Below, piece by piece: positions 39,373 to 49,089 of a stretch of DNA of 64,000 nucleotides. The position numbers and the translations under genes were made by a program. The stretch spans positions 8,016,470-8,080,469 of the forward strand of contig NZ_KB912942.1 in NCBI RefSeq assembly GCF_000383915.1. Reading direction: 5' to 3'. Under the pieces are notes generated by a model. The model did no database searches and was not told the origin of the DNA. It saw nothing but the letters and a program-made list of their open reading frames with translations. Positions within the stretch are counted from its first letter, which is position 1, and each line of letters begins with the position of its first letter. Source of the DNA: Amycolatopsis benzoatilytica AK 16/65 (GTDB lineage: Bacteria > Actinomycetota > Actinomycetes > Mycobacteriales > Pseudonocardiaceae).

Positions 39373-41277
39373 ATGGTTGCCGTCGTGGCGAGTGTCCTCG
39401 TCTGCCTGCTCGTGGTCGGGGTGCCGGGGCTGCTCACCGGGCTCGCGGCCGGGCTGCGCGGCTGGGTGCTGGCGGCGTTCGCGCCGTTGCTGAGCTACGC
39501 GATCGGCGGGCTGGCCGGTCCGTGGGCGGCGGCGCTGGGGCTGCCGTTCAACGTCTGGACGTACCTGGCCGCCGCGCTGCTCTTCATCGCCGTCGCGTTC
39601 GGGGTGCGGTGGCTGACCCGCCGCAAGTCGCCGCCGAAACCGGAGCAGACACACTGGACGACGCTGGCGCATCTCGCGGTGGCCGGGTGCCTGATCATCG
39701 CGACAGCCGCCGGGATCTTCGCCGCTGTCCGCGGCATGGGTCACCTCGGCGCGATCGCGCAGGGCGGCGACGGGCCGTACGCGGCCAACGGCGTCCGCTA
39801 CATCGCGACGACCGGCGACGGCAGCCTCACCGGCACGGGCACCGTCAACTGGTACGGCGACGGCCAGCCCCCCTTCTACCCCAACGCTTATCACCTGCTC
39901 GCCGCGCTGCAGTACACGCTGAGCGGCAGCACGTCGATCCCGCCCACGCTCGACGTCAATACGATGCTGCTGCCGGGTCTGCTGGCGCTGTCGTTCATCG
40001 CGCTGGTGCGGGAATTCCGCGGTCGCGCGGTGCTGGCCGGGTCGGTCGCGCTAGCGTCCGCGGCACCGGTGATCAGCACGTACGAGTCGATGAACCGCGG
40101 CCCGCTGTATCCGTTCCTGCTCGGGCTGACGCTCACGCCGCTGGCTGCGGTCGCGTTGCGCCGCTATCTCGAACGCGTCGCGCCGGACACCGGTTTCGTG
40201 CTGGTCGCCGTGGCCGTCGGGCTGCTGTGCATCCACTCGTCGACGCTGTTCGGCTCGATCCTGTTCGCCGGTCCGGCGCTGCTGCCGCGCTGGGTCCGGC
40301 AGTGGCGCACGATCGGCCGCGATCTCGGGTGGCTGGCGCTGGTCGGCGTGATTTCGGTGCTCGTCGCGGGGCTGCAACTGGTCGGCGCGATCGGGCTCGC
40401 GAACGGTCCGCTGCCGTATCTGGGCTGGCCGGTCGAATGGCGCGCGACGGCCGCGCTCGGCGCGTTGCTCGGGTTCCAGCATCTCGAAGCGCATCCGCAG
40501 ATCTGGCTGTCGATCTTCCTCGGGATCGGGCTCGCGGGCTTCCGGCGGCTCGGGCCGTTGCGCTGGATCGGGCTGACCGCGCTGGTCACCGGCCTGTTCT
40601 ACATCGCCGTGTCGTCGACGAACTCCGAGTGGATCAAGGCGCTCGCCCGGCCGTGGTGGGACGACCCGTACCGCTTCATGTCGATGGCCGCGCTGCCGCT
40701 GTCGTTCATCGTCGGCAACGGGATCGCGTCGCTGTACGACTGGCTGCGCGAACGGCTGCCCGCGCGCGTGCCCGCGATGGCGTTGTCCGGCGTAGTGCTG
40801 CTCGGTTTCGTCGTGATCACCAACGGCCTGTACTGGCAGACCAACGGCGACAAGGTCGCGGGCGGCTACCGCAACGAGAACCCGGAGAAGCTGATCATCA
40901 CGCCCGGCGAGGAAGCCGCGATGGTCGAGCTGGGCAAGCTCGCGCGGCCGGGAGAATGGGCGATGAACGACCGTTACGACGGCACGACGTGGACGTACGC
41001 GCTGAGCGGCGTCCGCACCGTCGCCGCCCACGATGACGGCACGCTGCCCCCGTCCGACGCGACGCTGCTGGCCAAGCACTTCCGGGAGTACGAGACGAAC
41101 GCGGCGGTCCGGGCGGCCGTGGCGCGGCTGAACATCCACTGGGTGATCCTGGGCGAGCCGGCCGAACCGCCGAAGCCGCCGGTCTGGTCGCCCGGCCTGA
41201 ACGACCTGGCCGGGCTCCCGTTCCTGACCGAGGTTTTCCGCGACCAGGACTCGGTGATCTACCGCCTGAACGGCTGA
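39373..41277 (+). CDS. Large polytopic membrane protein, DUF6541-like (GT-C-like fold)
   Basis: 634 aa. About 13 hydrophobic helices to residue 480, then a soluble C-terminal part (PGEEAAMVELGKLARPGEWA). A periplasmic-side loop near residue 120 (GDGPYAANGVRYIATTGDGS) and acidic WYGDGQPPFYPNAYH resemble glycosyltransferase-C or O-antigen-ligase-like proteins of corynebacteria and Pseudonocardiales. It may act on cell-envelope glycans (inference). ATG 39373 begins the first helix; the longer upstream frame is not protein-like. Confidence 0.72.
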   Translation: MVAVVASVLVCLLVVGVPGLLTGLAAGLRGWVLAAFAPLLSYAIGGLAGPWAAALGLPFNVWTYLAAALLFIAVAFGVRWLTRRKSPPKPEQTHWTTLAHLAVAGCLIIATAAGIFAAVRGMGHLGAIAQGGDGPYAANGVRYIATTGDGSLTGTGTVNWYGDGQPPFYPNAYHLLAALQYTLSGSTSIPPTLDVNTMLLPGLLALSFIALVREFRGRAVLAGSVALASAAPVISTYESMNRGPLYPFLLGLTLTPLAAVALRRYLERVAPDTGFVLVAVAVGLLCIHSSTLFGSILFAGPALLPRWVRQWRTIGRDLGWLALVGVISVLVAGLQLVGAIGLANGPLPYLGWPVEWRATAALGALLGFQHLEAHPQIWLSIFLGIGLAGFRRLGPLRWIGLTALVTGLFYIAVSSTNSEWIKALARPWWDDPYRFMSMAALPLSFIVGNGIASLYDWLRERLPARVPAMALSGVVLLGFVVITNGLYWQTNGDKVAGGYRNENPEKLIITPGEEAAMVELGKLARPGEWAMNDRYDGTTWTYALSGVRTVAAHDDGTLPPSDATLLAKHFREYETNAAVRAAVARLNIHWVILGEPAEPPKPPVWSPGLNDLAGLPFLTEVFRDQDSVIYRLNG

Positions 41278-41283
41278 CCCCGC

Positions 41284-42150
41284 TCACGAGGCGTGCCGCA
41301 GCACCTCGACTACCGGGTCGAGCAGGGGATCGTTGGCGCGTCGGATGAGGTACGTGGTGAGCGTGGCTTCGAGGTCGTCGATCGGCAGGACCGCGCATTC
41401 GCTCGGGTCCAGCGCCAGCACGGTCGCCGATTCGACCGGCACGAGGGTGAAGCTCTTGGTGCTGCGCAAGAAGATCAGCAGCCCGCTGATGTCGGAGAAC
41501 TGGGTCTCCGGGTCGACCAGGACGCCCCGGGCCGCGAGCTGCTCAGCCCGGCGCGCGCCGAGATCCCAGTGTCGCGGACCCTGCAGGTACTGGAATCCGC
41601 GCAGGTCGGCCAGGGTGAGCGAGGTTCGATCCGGGAATCGCGCCGCGTCCACCACGACGCCGAGCGGCTCGCGGTAGAGCACGATCGTGGACAGTCGGTC
41701 GTCCGAAGTGCCCAGATGCGACACCGCGAGGTCGAGCGAGTTGCTCAGAAGCGCCGATTCCATCCCGAGCGACGGCATCTGCCGCAACGTGAACCGGTAC
41801 GAGCCGTCCAGTGCGCGGATCGATTCGCTGAGGGTGCGGCGGTGTGCCGGATTCAGCACGTCCGGGATGGCCAGCCGTACGTCGGCGCGCCGGTCGCGGG
41901 TGCGCATCCGCGCGGGGATGGCGTCGAAGCCCGAGACGACCGATTCGGCGAGCGGCAGCAGGGCCTCGCCGGCGGCGGAGAGGCGGGTGTGGTGGGTGGA
42001 CCGGTCGAACAGCTGCTCGCCCAGCTCGCGTTCGAGGTCGCGAATGCGCTGGCTGAGCGGCGGAACCGACATGTTCAGCGACCGCGCGGCACGGGTGAAG
42101 TTCAGCTCGCGCGCGACCGCGAGGAAATACCGCAGGTGGTGTATCTCCAC
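41284..42150 (-). CDS. LysR-family regulator
   Basis: 288 aa. HTH: MEIHHLRYFLAVARELNFTR, AARSLNMSVPPLSQRIRDLE. The effector domain is ordinary. Divergent from the CaiB/acyl-CoA dehydrogenase cluster with a 128-bp gap, so probably its activator. Convergent with the membrane protein gene (6 bp apart). Confidence 0.88.
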   Translation of the reverse strand: MEIHHLRYFLAVARELNFTRAARSLNMSVPPLSQRIRDLERELGEQLFDRSTHHTRLSAAGEALLPLAESVVSGFDAIPARMRTRDRRADVRLAIPDVLNPAHRRTLSESIRALDGSYRFTLRQMPSLGMESALLSNSLDLAVSHLGTSDDRLSTIVLYREPLGVVVDAARFPDRTSLTLADLRGFQYLQGPRHWDLGARRAEQLAARGVLVDPETQFSDISGLLIFLRSTKSFTLVPVESATVLALDPSECAVLPIDDLEATLTTYLIRRANDPLLDPVVEVLRHAS

Positions 42151-42225
42151 GTGGGCAGCGTACCCACGGTGTTATCACGGTGGTCATACCGCTCTGATGC
42201 ACTCGGTCATTCCCTTCCGGTGAGC

Positions 42226-42233
42226 AAGCGCTT
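42226..42233. promoter_or_regulatory. AAGCGCTT palindrome before the CaiB operon
   Basis: Core of GCAAGCGCTTAGC, 46 bp before the first gene of the CoA-transferase operon. Similar sites bind TetR-type regulators of acyl-CoA genes. Low-complexity evidence only. Confidence 0.3.
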
Positions 42234-42278
42234 AGCGTTAGTCGGGAAGCCAAGATCGTCAACGGGAGGACCGCGAAG

Positions 42279-43451
42279 ATGCCTGACGAAGCCACTGGAC
42301 CGCTGTCCGGGGTGAAGGTGATCGACCTGTCGTCCGCGGTGATGGGCCCGTACGCCACGCAGATCCTCGGCGACTTCGGCGCCGACGTGATCCGGGTAGA
42401 ACCGCTGCGCGACGTCGCCCGGACGTCGCCGGCCAACACCGGCCGCACACCCGGGATGGCCCCGCTGTACATGCAGGTCAACCAGAACAAGCGCAGTATC
42501 GAGCTCGACCTCAAGAGCGCCGCCGGCCGCGAGGACCTGCTCGCCCTGCTCGCCGACGCCGACCTTCTCGTCACCAACATGCGCGCCGCCGCGCTCGACC
42601 GGCTCGGCCTGGGCTACGAGCAGCTGCGCGACCGCTTCCCCCGCCTGGTCTACGCACACGCGCAGGGCTTCGCGGTCAACTCCTCCCGCGCCAACCGGCC
42701 GGCCTACGACGAGGTCATCCAGGCCACGTCCGGCCTGGTCAGCCTGCAGGACCGGGCGGGCGGCACGCTGCAGTTCGTGCCGACCTTCATCGCCGACAAG
42801 ACCGCCGCGCTGTACCTGCTGAGCGGTGTGCTGGCCGCGTTGTTCGACCAGCAGCGCACCGGCAAGGGCCAGCAGGTCGAGCTGGCGATGGCCGACGCGA
42901 TGATCGCGGTGAACCTGGTCGAGCACCTGGCGGGCGACGTGTTCGTGCCGCCCGCCGGCGACGTCGGAAACCCGCTCTCGCTGAGCGACACGCACGCCGC
43001 GATGCGCACTGCCGACGGCGGCGCGATCGCCGCGGTGCCCTACACCAACGACGCCGTCCGCACGCTGCTGATCGGCGCGGGTCTCGACGACGCCGCGGCC
43101 GACCCGGCCTGGGATTCGCCGGTGATCGACCGGGAGGTTTTCACCGCGGGCGTCGAGAAGGTGCTGGCCAACTCCACCAGCCGGACCACCGCGGAGTGGG
43201 AGGAGTACCTGTCCGCCCGCGACGTCCCGTACGCGGTCGTCGTGGACATCGCCGACCTGGCTACCGACCAGTATGTTCAGGAAGTCGGGCTCATCACGGA
43301 AAGGGAACACCCGACCGAGGGCGCCATCCGCGTGGTGGAAAGCCCGCTGCACTTCTCGCGGACCCCAGCAGGGTTCCGCAGGCACGCCGAACGCGCCGGG
43401 GCGAGCACCGCCGAAGTCGTCGGAGCCATCCGCACCACCGAAGGGGTTTGA
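42279..43451 (+). CDS. CaiB/BaiF family III CoA-transferase
   Basis: 390 aa. Moves CoA between acids. Seen: LSGVKVIDLSSAVMGPYATQ, LGDFGADVIRVEPLRDVART, NQNKRSIELDLKSAAGREDL, GKGQQVELAMADAMIAV (catalytic Asp in this segment). Full length for the family. First of a six-gene operon (gaps -4 to 14 bp); its stop is 3 bp from the next start. Confidence 0.88.
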   Translation: MPDEATGPLSGVKVIDLSSAVMGPYATQILGDFGADVIRVEPLRDVARTSPANTGRTPGMAPLYMQVNQNKRSIELDLKSAAGREDLLALLADADLLVTNMRAAALDRLGLGYEQLRDRFPRLVYAHAQGFAVNSSRANRPAYDEVIQATSGLVSLQDRAGGTLQFVPTFIADKTAALYLLSGVLAALFDQQRTGKGQQVELAMADAMIAVNLVEHLAGDVFVPPAGDVGNPLSLSDTHAAMRTADGGAIAAVPYTNDAVRTLLIGAGLDDAAADPAWDSPVIDREVFTAGVEKVLANSTSRTTAEWEEYLSARDVPYAVVVDIADLATDQYVQEVGLITEREHPTEGAIRVVESPLHFSRTPAGFRRHAERAGASTAEVVGAIRTTEGV

Positions 43452-43454
43452 TCC

Positions 43455-44627
43455 ATGGATCTCGAACTGTCGAAAGAGGACCTCGCGTTCCGCGACGAGC
43501 TGCGGGAGGTGTTCCTCGGCGCGATTCCCGAGGAGATCCGCAAGCGCAGTGCGCTCGGCCTGATCACCCGCGACGACATCGTCGCGAGCCAGCGGATCCT
43601 GAACGAGCACGGCCTGGCCGTCCCGCACTGGCCGGTCGAATGGGGCGGTCGCGACTGGACGCCGACCCAGTCCCACATCTACGCCTCCGAACTGCAGCGC
43701 AACGCGGTGCCGCAGCCGCTCGCCTTCAACGCGAGCATGGTCGGCCCGATCATCGCCGAGTTCGGCAGCGAGGAACAGAAGAAGAAGTTCCTGCCCGCCA
43801 CGGCGAACCTCGACATCTGGTGGTCGCAGGGCTTCTCCGAGCCGGAGGCCGGTTCCGACCTCGCCGGGCTGCGCACCACCGCGAAGCGCGACGGCGACCA
43901 CTACGTTCTCAACGGGCAGAAGACCTGGACCACGCTCGGCCAGTACGGCGACTGGATGTTCGTGCTCGCGCGGACCAACCCGGACGCGCCGCGCAAGCAG
44001 CAGGGACTGTCGTTCCTGCTGCTCGACCTGACCACCCCGGGCATCGAGCGCCGGCCGATCAAGCTGGTCGACGGGTCCGCGGAGGTCAACGAGTTCTTCT
44101 TCGACAACGTGGTGATCCCGGCGGAGAACCTGGTCGGCGAGGAGAACAAGGGCTGGACGTACGCGAAGTTCCTGCTCGGCAACGAACGCAACGGCATCGC
44201 CCAGGTCGGCACCGGTCAGCGGATCTTCGCCGACCTCGCCGCCGCGGCCGCCGACCTGCCCACCGAGACCGGTCGCCTCGCTGACGACGCGGAGTTCCGC
44301 GCCGCCATGCACACCGCGAAGACCACGCTGCTCGCGCTGGAAGCGACCCAGATGCGGGTCACCGCCGCCTCGGAACACGGGCAGCCCAGCCCGGTGTCTT
44401 CGCTGCTCAAGATGGAGGGCACGCAGGCCCTGCAGGCGCTCACGAAGCTGCGCATGCGGGCGGCCGGTTCGGACGGGATGCTGCTGGACACCGAGTCCCC
44501 GGTGCTGGCCGACGAGGCCGCGACGGTGGCCGCGGCGCAGTACCTGAACCAGCGGAAGCTGTCGATCTTCGGCGGCTCCAACGAAATCCAGCGCGGCGTC
44601 ATCGCGAAGACGATCCTCGGGCTCTGA
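43455..44627 (+). CDS. Acyl-CoA dehydrogenase (alpha-type partner)
   Basis: 390 aa. FAD/substrate segments QGFSEPEAGSDLAGLRT, YVLNGQKTWTTLGQYGDWMF, and C-terminal SIFGGSNEIQRGVIAK. The N-terminus lacks the short-chain consensus; the closest style is the FadE heteromer subunits of steroid and bile-acid side-chain catabolism. Followed 13 bp later by a second, divergent dehydrogenase, so the two likely form an alpha2-beta2 complex (inference from the family). Confidence 0.85.
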   Translation: MDLELSKEDLAFRDELREVFLGAIPEEIRKRSALGLITRDDIVASQRILNEHGLAVPHWPVEWGGRDWTPTQSHIYASELQRNAVPQPLAFNASMVGPIIAEFGSEEQKKKFLPATANLDIWWSQGFSEPEAGSDLAGLRTTAKRDGDHYVLNGQKTWTTLGQYGDWMFVLARTNPDAPRKQQGLSFLLLDLTTPGIERRPIKLVDGSAEVNEFFFDNVVIPAENLVGEENKGWTYAKFLLGNERNGIAQVGTGQRIFADLAAAAADLPTETGRLADDAEFRAAMHTAKTTLLALEATQMRVTAASEHGQPSPVSSLLKMEGTQALQALTKLRMRAAGSDGMLLDTESPVLADEAATVAAAQYLNQRKLSIFGGSNEIQRGVIAKTILGL

Positions 44628-44640
44628 AAGGCCGCAACTG

Positions 44641-45804
44641 ATGAACCTCGAATTCAACGAAGACCAGAAGCTGCTGTTCGAGACCGTCGACCAGGCGGTC
44701 GGCCGCGGCTACCCGGCAGGCGGCCGCGCGGCCGCGACCAGCAGTGAGCTCGGCTGGAACGACCAGGTGTGGAGCACTCTCGGCGAACTCGGCCTGGCCG
44801 GTCTGCCGATCTCCGGCGAGCACGACGGCGCGGACGCCGGCCCGGTCGAGGTCTACGCGACGCTCGAAGCGATGGGCAAGCACGCGGCAGCCGAACCGCT
44901 GCTGGACGGCGTGTTCCTGCCGTCCTGGATCATCGCCGGGATCGGCACTGACGAGCAGGTCAAGGCGCTGCTGCCGGTGCTGGCCGCCGGTGGCACGACG
45001 ATCGCTGTCGGGCACGCCGAGCCGGGACGCCCGTGGGGGGTCGCGCCGTCGGTCAAGGCGGCCGGCTCCGCGCTGACCGGCGTGAAGTCGCCGGTGCGCA
45101 ACGCCGACCAGGCGGACAAGTTCCTGGTCACCGCGGTGGACGAGAACGGCCGCACCGGAGTGTACCTGGTCGAGGCGACCGCCGACGGGATCACCCGCAC
45201 GGACGGCCGCGCCGCGGACTGGGGACACACCTCGCAGGTCGAATTCGCCGGCACGCCGGCGGTCCTGCTCGGCTCCGCGGACGCCGACGTGGCGGGTGCG
45301 CTGCGCGTCGCGTTCTCCCGCGCTCGGGTCGCGGTGACCGGCGAAGCGATCGGCCTGATGGAGACCGGGCTCGCGATGACGGTCGAATACCTCAAGACCC
45401 GCAAGCAGTTCGGCGTTCCGCTGGCCGCGTTCCAGGCGCTCGTGCACCGCGCGGCCGACCTGTACGCGAAGGTCGAGCTGGCCCGTTCGCTCGCGCTGTG
45501 GGCCACCGCGACGGTGGAAGCGCACGACAATGGCGCGTCCACAGTGGACCTGGCGACGGCGGCGGACGACGCGTTCGTGTTCGTCTGCGACGCGGCGACC
45601 GCGGCCGCCGAGGAGATCGTCCAGCTGCACGGCGGCATCGGGATGACCTACGAGTCGGAGGTCGCGCACCACGCGGCCCGGCTGATCGCGATTACGGAGA
45701 GCTACGGTGGAGTGAGCGCCGCCCGCCGCCGCGCGCTAGCGTCCGAAGCGTTGCTGACGCCGCCGAGCGCGCTGCTCAACAACGCGGACGCGGTCACCGC
45801 CTGA
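44641..45804 (+). CDS. Acyl-CoA dehydrogenase (beta-type partner)
   Basis: 387 aa. Same fold but degenerate FAD-loop region (GHAEPGRPWGVAPSVKA) and C-terminus IVQLHGGIGMTYESEVAHHA without the GGSNEIQR-type end of its neighbour. In FadE pairs one subunit supplies the catalytic base and part of the FAD site. Encoded directly after the alpha-type gene. Confidence 0.83.
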   Translation: MNLEFNEDQKLLFETVDQAVGRGYPAGGRAAATSSELGWNDQVWSTLGELGLAGLPISGEHDGADAGPVEVYATLEAMGKHAAAEPLLDGVFLPSWIIAGIGTDEQVKALLPVLAAGGTTIAVGHAEPGRPWGVAPSVKAAGSALTGVKSPVRNADQADKFLVTAVDENGRTGVYLVEATADGITRTDGRAADWGHTSQVEFAGTPAVLLGSADADVAGALRVAFSRARVAVTGEAIGLMETGLAMTVEYLKTRKQFGVPLAAFQALVHRAADLYAKVELARSLALWATATVEAHDNGASTVDLATAADDAFVFVCDAATAAAEEIVQLHGGIGMTYESEVAHHAARLIAITESYGGVSAARRRALASEALLTPPSALLNNADAVTA

Positions 45805-45818
45805 GAAAGGATTGAGCC

Positions 45819-46685
45819 ATGCCGGTCGTTGCGATCGTCGGCGCAGGGGTCATCGGAGTGTCGTGGGCCCGGCTGTTCGCCGAGGCGGGCTGGACGGTGC
45901 GGGTCTCCGATCCGCGCCCTGACCTGGCCGAAATCGTCACCCGTGAGCTCGCCGGGCTGCCCGCCACGGCAGTCGCGGACCTCGCCGAGGCCGCTGCCGG
46001 AGCGGACTTCGTCCAGGAGTCCGGCCCGGAGCGGATCGAGCTGAAGCGGCAGATGTTCGCCACGCTCGCCGCCGCCACGAGCGACGACACGGTGCTGGCT
46101 TCGTCCTCGTCGTCGCTGTTGCCCTCGGTGATCGCCGAGGGCAACGCGGCGGCCTCGCGGATCGTCGTCGGGCACCCGTTCAACCCGCCCGAGCTGATGC
46201 CGCTGGTCGAGGTGGTGCCTGGAGCCGCGACCTCGGCGGAGACGGTGGCGAGGGCCGTTGAGGTCTACCGCGGTCTGGGCAAGAAGCCGATCACGCTGAA
46301 GAAGGAAATCCCCGGCTTCGTCGGGAACCGGTTGCAGAAGGTCTTCAACGACCAGGCGATGTACCTGGTCCAGCAGGGCGTGGTGTCCGCTTCGGATCTG
46401 GACGAGCTGGTGAAAGCCTCGCTCGGGCCGCGCTGGGCGACTATCGGTCCGTTCGAGAGCATGCACCTCGGCGGCGGCCCGGACGGGATGCGGCATCTGG
46501 TGAGCCACGTCGGCTCGCAGATGACGTTCGAGATCGGCAAGCCGGACCGGGAACACCTGGACGCGGTGCTCGAAGAGGTCGAAAAAGACTACGGCACCGC
46601 GGAAACCTACCCGGATCGGGTCGCCGCGCGGGATCGCCGGACGCGCGCGGTGGTGGACGCGCTGGCGGCGGCGGAGCAGGAATGA
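45819..46685 (+). CDS. 3-hydroxyacyl-CoA/carnitine-type dehydrogenase (NAD)
   Basis: 288 aa. Rossmann motif VAIVGAGVIGVSWARLFAEA, ESGPERIELKRQMFATLAAA, and HPFNPPELMPLVEVV with the catalytic His, then the helical domain (PGFVGNRLQKVFNDQAMYLV). Closest families: 3-hydroxybutyryl-CoA dehydrogenase and L-carnitine dehydrogenase/lambda-crystallin. Its last 4 bp overlap the second CaiB gene. Confidence 0.85.
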   Translation: MPVVAIVGAGVIGVSWARLFAEAGWTVRVSDPRPDLAEIVTRELAGLPATAVADLAEAAAGADFVQESGPERIELKRQMFATLAAATSDDTVLASSSSSLLPSVIAEGNAAASRIVVGHPFNPPELMPLVEVVPGAATSAETVARAVEVYRGLGKKPITLKKEIPGFVGNRLQKVFNDQAMYLVQQGVVSASDLDELVKASLGPRWATIGPFESMHLGGGPDGMRHLVSHVGSQMTFEIGKPDREHLDAVLEEVEKDYGTAETYPDRVAARDRRTRAVVDALAAAEQE

Positions 46686-48163
46686 CGCTCACCGGCCAGC
46701 TGGAAGCGGCGCTCGCCAACCCGGCCAGCACCGACGAGTACGACCTGCACGCGCCGCTGGCCGAGCTGCTCGGCTCGGTCGGGCTGCGGGAATCCGATGC
46801 CGGCGGGCGGGTCGAGTTCACCGGTGCCGACCCGGTGCTGCCCGGCGCGCTGCGGCTGGCCGGCGCGACGGCCATCGCGCTGGCGGCGAAGTCGGTCGCG
46901 GTGGCGAAGATCTGGCAGCTGCGCGGCGGACGCGGGCAGGACATTTCGATGGACCTGCGGACCGCGCCGCACCGGCTGTGTCCCTTCTACGACCGCAAAT
47001 GGGAGCTGCTCGACGGCTACCCGCAAGGCGATCCGGCGCGCGTCGACCAAGCCTTCGGCACGGACCGGTTCTACTCCACCGCGGACGGCCGGTGGGTGCA
47101 CCCGATCAGCCCGTATCCGAAGCTGCGCAACGACGCGGCCGCGCTGCTCGGCGTTCCCGAGCGGGATTCCCTGGTGCGGCAAGCGATCTCGAAGTGGAAC
47201 TCGTTCGAGCTGGAGGACGCGGCGGAGGCGGCCGGCGTCGTCATGCCGGTGGTCCGCACGACCGAAGAGCTGATGGCCACCGAGCAGTACCAGTCGGTGC
47301 TGTCCGCCACCGCGCCGGTGACCGTCGAGCGGATCGGCGACAGCCCGCCGGAACCGTTGAGCACCGGGCCTTCGGCACCGCTCGAAGGGATCCGCGCGCT
47401 CGGCCGGGCGCACATCATCGCGGGAGCCGGCTGCGGCCGCGCGCTCGCCTTGCACGGCGCGGACGTGCTGAACGTCTGGGATCCGGGCGAGTACGAGCTG
47501 CCGGTGCTCTACGCGACGTCCAATGTGGGCGTCCGGTCGACCCGGCTCGACTTCCGCCGTCCGGCCGACCGGGAGCGAATGCGCTGGCTGCTCGCCGGCG
47601 CGGACATCTTCTACGCCAACCGCCGTCCGGGATACCTGGCCCGGCACGGACTGGACGCCGAGACGGCCGCCGAGATCCGGCCGGGCATCATCCACGCCGA
47701 GGTCACGCTGAACGGCAGCACCGGCCCGTGGTCCGGCCGCGTCGGGTTCGACCAGACCGCCGGCTGCCTGTCCGGCGTAATGCTGCTGGAGGGTGCGGAT
47801 GGTGTTCCGTCGCTGCCCGCGGTTCCGGTGGTGAACGACTACATCACGTCGTGGTTCCTGCAGCTGGGCATCCTTCGCGCACTGATGCTCCGCGCCGAAC
47901 GGGGCGGTTCCTACCGGGTGCGGGTTTCCCTCACCCGGGTCGCGTTGTGGTTGCTGAGCCTGGGAATCTTCGACAAGGGTTACGCGGCGGAGGTCGCCGG
48001 CGTCGCGCCCGGACACGAGTACTTCGACCCCGAGACGTTCACCGCGGACACCGCGCTCGGCCGTTATCGCGGGGTCACCGAGCAGATCCGGATGTCGGAA
48101 ACTCCCGGCTATTACACGTATCCGTTGATCCCGCAGGGATCACACCGGCCAGACTGGAGGTGA
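46682..48163 (+). CDS. Two-domain CaiB/BaiF-type CoA-transferase
   Basis: 493 aa: two half-size family III segments. First: GATAIALAAKSVAVAKIWQL, GRGQDISMDLRTAPHRL (Asp in the catalytic position). Second: LEGIRALGRAHIIAGAGCGR, RPGIIHAEVTLNGSTGPWSG; its equivalent of the catalytic segment reads YRVRVSLTRVALW, lacking the Asp. Likely one active and one structural half. It starts inside the previous stop. Confidence 0.8.
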   Translation: MTLTGQLEAALANPASTDEYDLHAPLAELLGSVGLRESDAGGRVEFTGADPVLPGALRLAGATAIALAAKSVAVAKIWQLRGGRGQDISMDLRTAPHRLCPFYDRKWELLDGYPQGDPARVDQAFGTDRFYSTADGRWVHPISPYPKLRNDAAALLGVPERDSLVRQAISKWNSFELEDAAEAAGVVMPVVRTTEELMATEQYQSVLSATAPVTVERIGDSPPEPLSTGPSAPLEGIRALGRAHIIAGAGCGRALALHGADVLNVWDPGEYELPVLYATSNVGVRSTRLDFRRPADRERMRWLLAGADIFYANRRPGYLARHGLDAETAAEIRPGIIHAEVTLNGSTGPWSGRVGFDQTAGCLSGVMLLEGADGVPSLPAVPVVNDYITSWFLQLGILRALMLRAERGGSYRVRVSLTRVALWLLSLGIFDKGYAAEVAGVAPGHEYFDPETFTADTALGRYRGVTEQIRMSETPGYYTYPLIPQGSHRPDWR

Positions 48164-48166
48164 CTG

Positions 48167-49045
48167 GTGTTCAGCGAGTTGATCGTGCTGGGCATTCGCA
48201 CCGGGACGATTTACCGCGTCGGACTGCCCGACGGGCGAGTTACCCCGCTGTACAAGGAAGCCGGCGTTTCGCCGGACGGCGTCGTCGTGGTCGGCGACAC
48301 GGTTTACTGGACGACCATGGGGATGCCGACGCGGGACCGGTCGGTTCCGGGCGAAGCCGGGCTGGACTACTCGGCGCGCAACGGCGGGCTGCACGCGGTC
48401 GGCCTCGACGGCACCGGTGCCCGCGACGTGCTCCCGGACGGCGCGCTGACCACCGGAAAGCAGCTGGCGTACAACGGTTCGCTGTACTGGGGCGACCGGG
48501 AGGGCTACCGGGTCAGCCGGGTGCGACCGGACGGAACCGGGCGAACCGACCTGGTCGTGAACACGCCGGATGGCACCGGCACGCAGGAATGCGTGGGCGT
48601 CACGGTGGACGCGACGCATCTGTACTGGACGCAGAAAGGTCCGGCGAAAGGCGGCCTCGGCCGGATTTTCCGGGCCGGGCTGGAAATCCCGGCAGGGGAA
48701 ACCGCCGCGAACCGGTCCGACATCGAGGTCCTGTGGGACCGCCTGCCGGAACCGATCGACCTGGAAATCCACGACGGTCACCTGTACTGGACCGACCGCG
48801 GCGCGGCGCCGAAAGGCAACACGCTGAACCGGGCACCGCTTCCCGGCCCCGGTGAGAAAGGCGCCGACCCGGAGATTCTGGCCGACGGCTTCGCCGAGGC
48901 GATCGGCTTGGCGGTGGACGACGAGGTCGCCTATGTCTCGGACCTCGGCGGCCGGATCACCGCGGTGCCGCTGACCGGCGGTGCGTCGCGTGTGCTCGTG
49001 GACATGGGCGAGCTGCTGTCCGGCCTCGCCGGAATTCGCGCCTGA
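48167..49045 (+). CDS. YWTD-type beta-propeller protein
   Basis: 292 aa. Repeats with DTVYWTTMG, GSLYWGDREG, THLYWTQKG, GHLYWTDRG and DEVAYVSDLG, about 45-50 residues apart: a six-bladed propeller. No signal peptide. SMP-30-like lactonase activity or a scaffold role are both possible; no catalytic residues can be named. Last gene of the operon, ending in a 13-bp hairpin. Confidence 0.75.
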   Translation: MFSELIVLGIRTGTIYRVGLPDGRVTPLYKEAGVSPDGVVVVGDTVYWTTMGMPTRDRSVPGEAGLDYSARNGGLHAVGLDGTGARDVLPDGALTTGKQLAYNGSLYWGDREGYRVSRVRPDGTGRTDLVVNTPDGTGTQECVGVTVDATHLYWTQKGPAKGGLGRIFRAGLEIPAGETAANRSDIEVLWDRLPEPIDLEIHDGHLYWTDRGAAPKGNTLNRAPLPGPGEKGADPEILADGFAEAIGLAVDDEVAYVSDLGGRITAVPLTGGASRVLVDMGELLSGLAGIRA

Positions 49046-49058
49046 GCAACGGATTCTC

Positions 49059-49089
49059 GCGGCTACGCCGGCGGGCCCGGCGTAGCCGC
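49059..49089. terminator. 13-bp hairpin between convergent genes
   Basis: Arms 49059-49071 and 49077-49089, perfect, loop CGGGC. Placed between the propeller gene and tetR and usable in both directions. Its right end touches the tetR stop codon. Confidence 0.65.

Noticed and set aside
42207..44657. 816-residue minus-strand frame
   Set aside because: Antisense shadow of the CaiB and acyl-CoA dehydrogenase genes.
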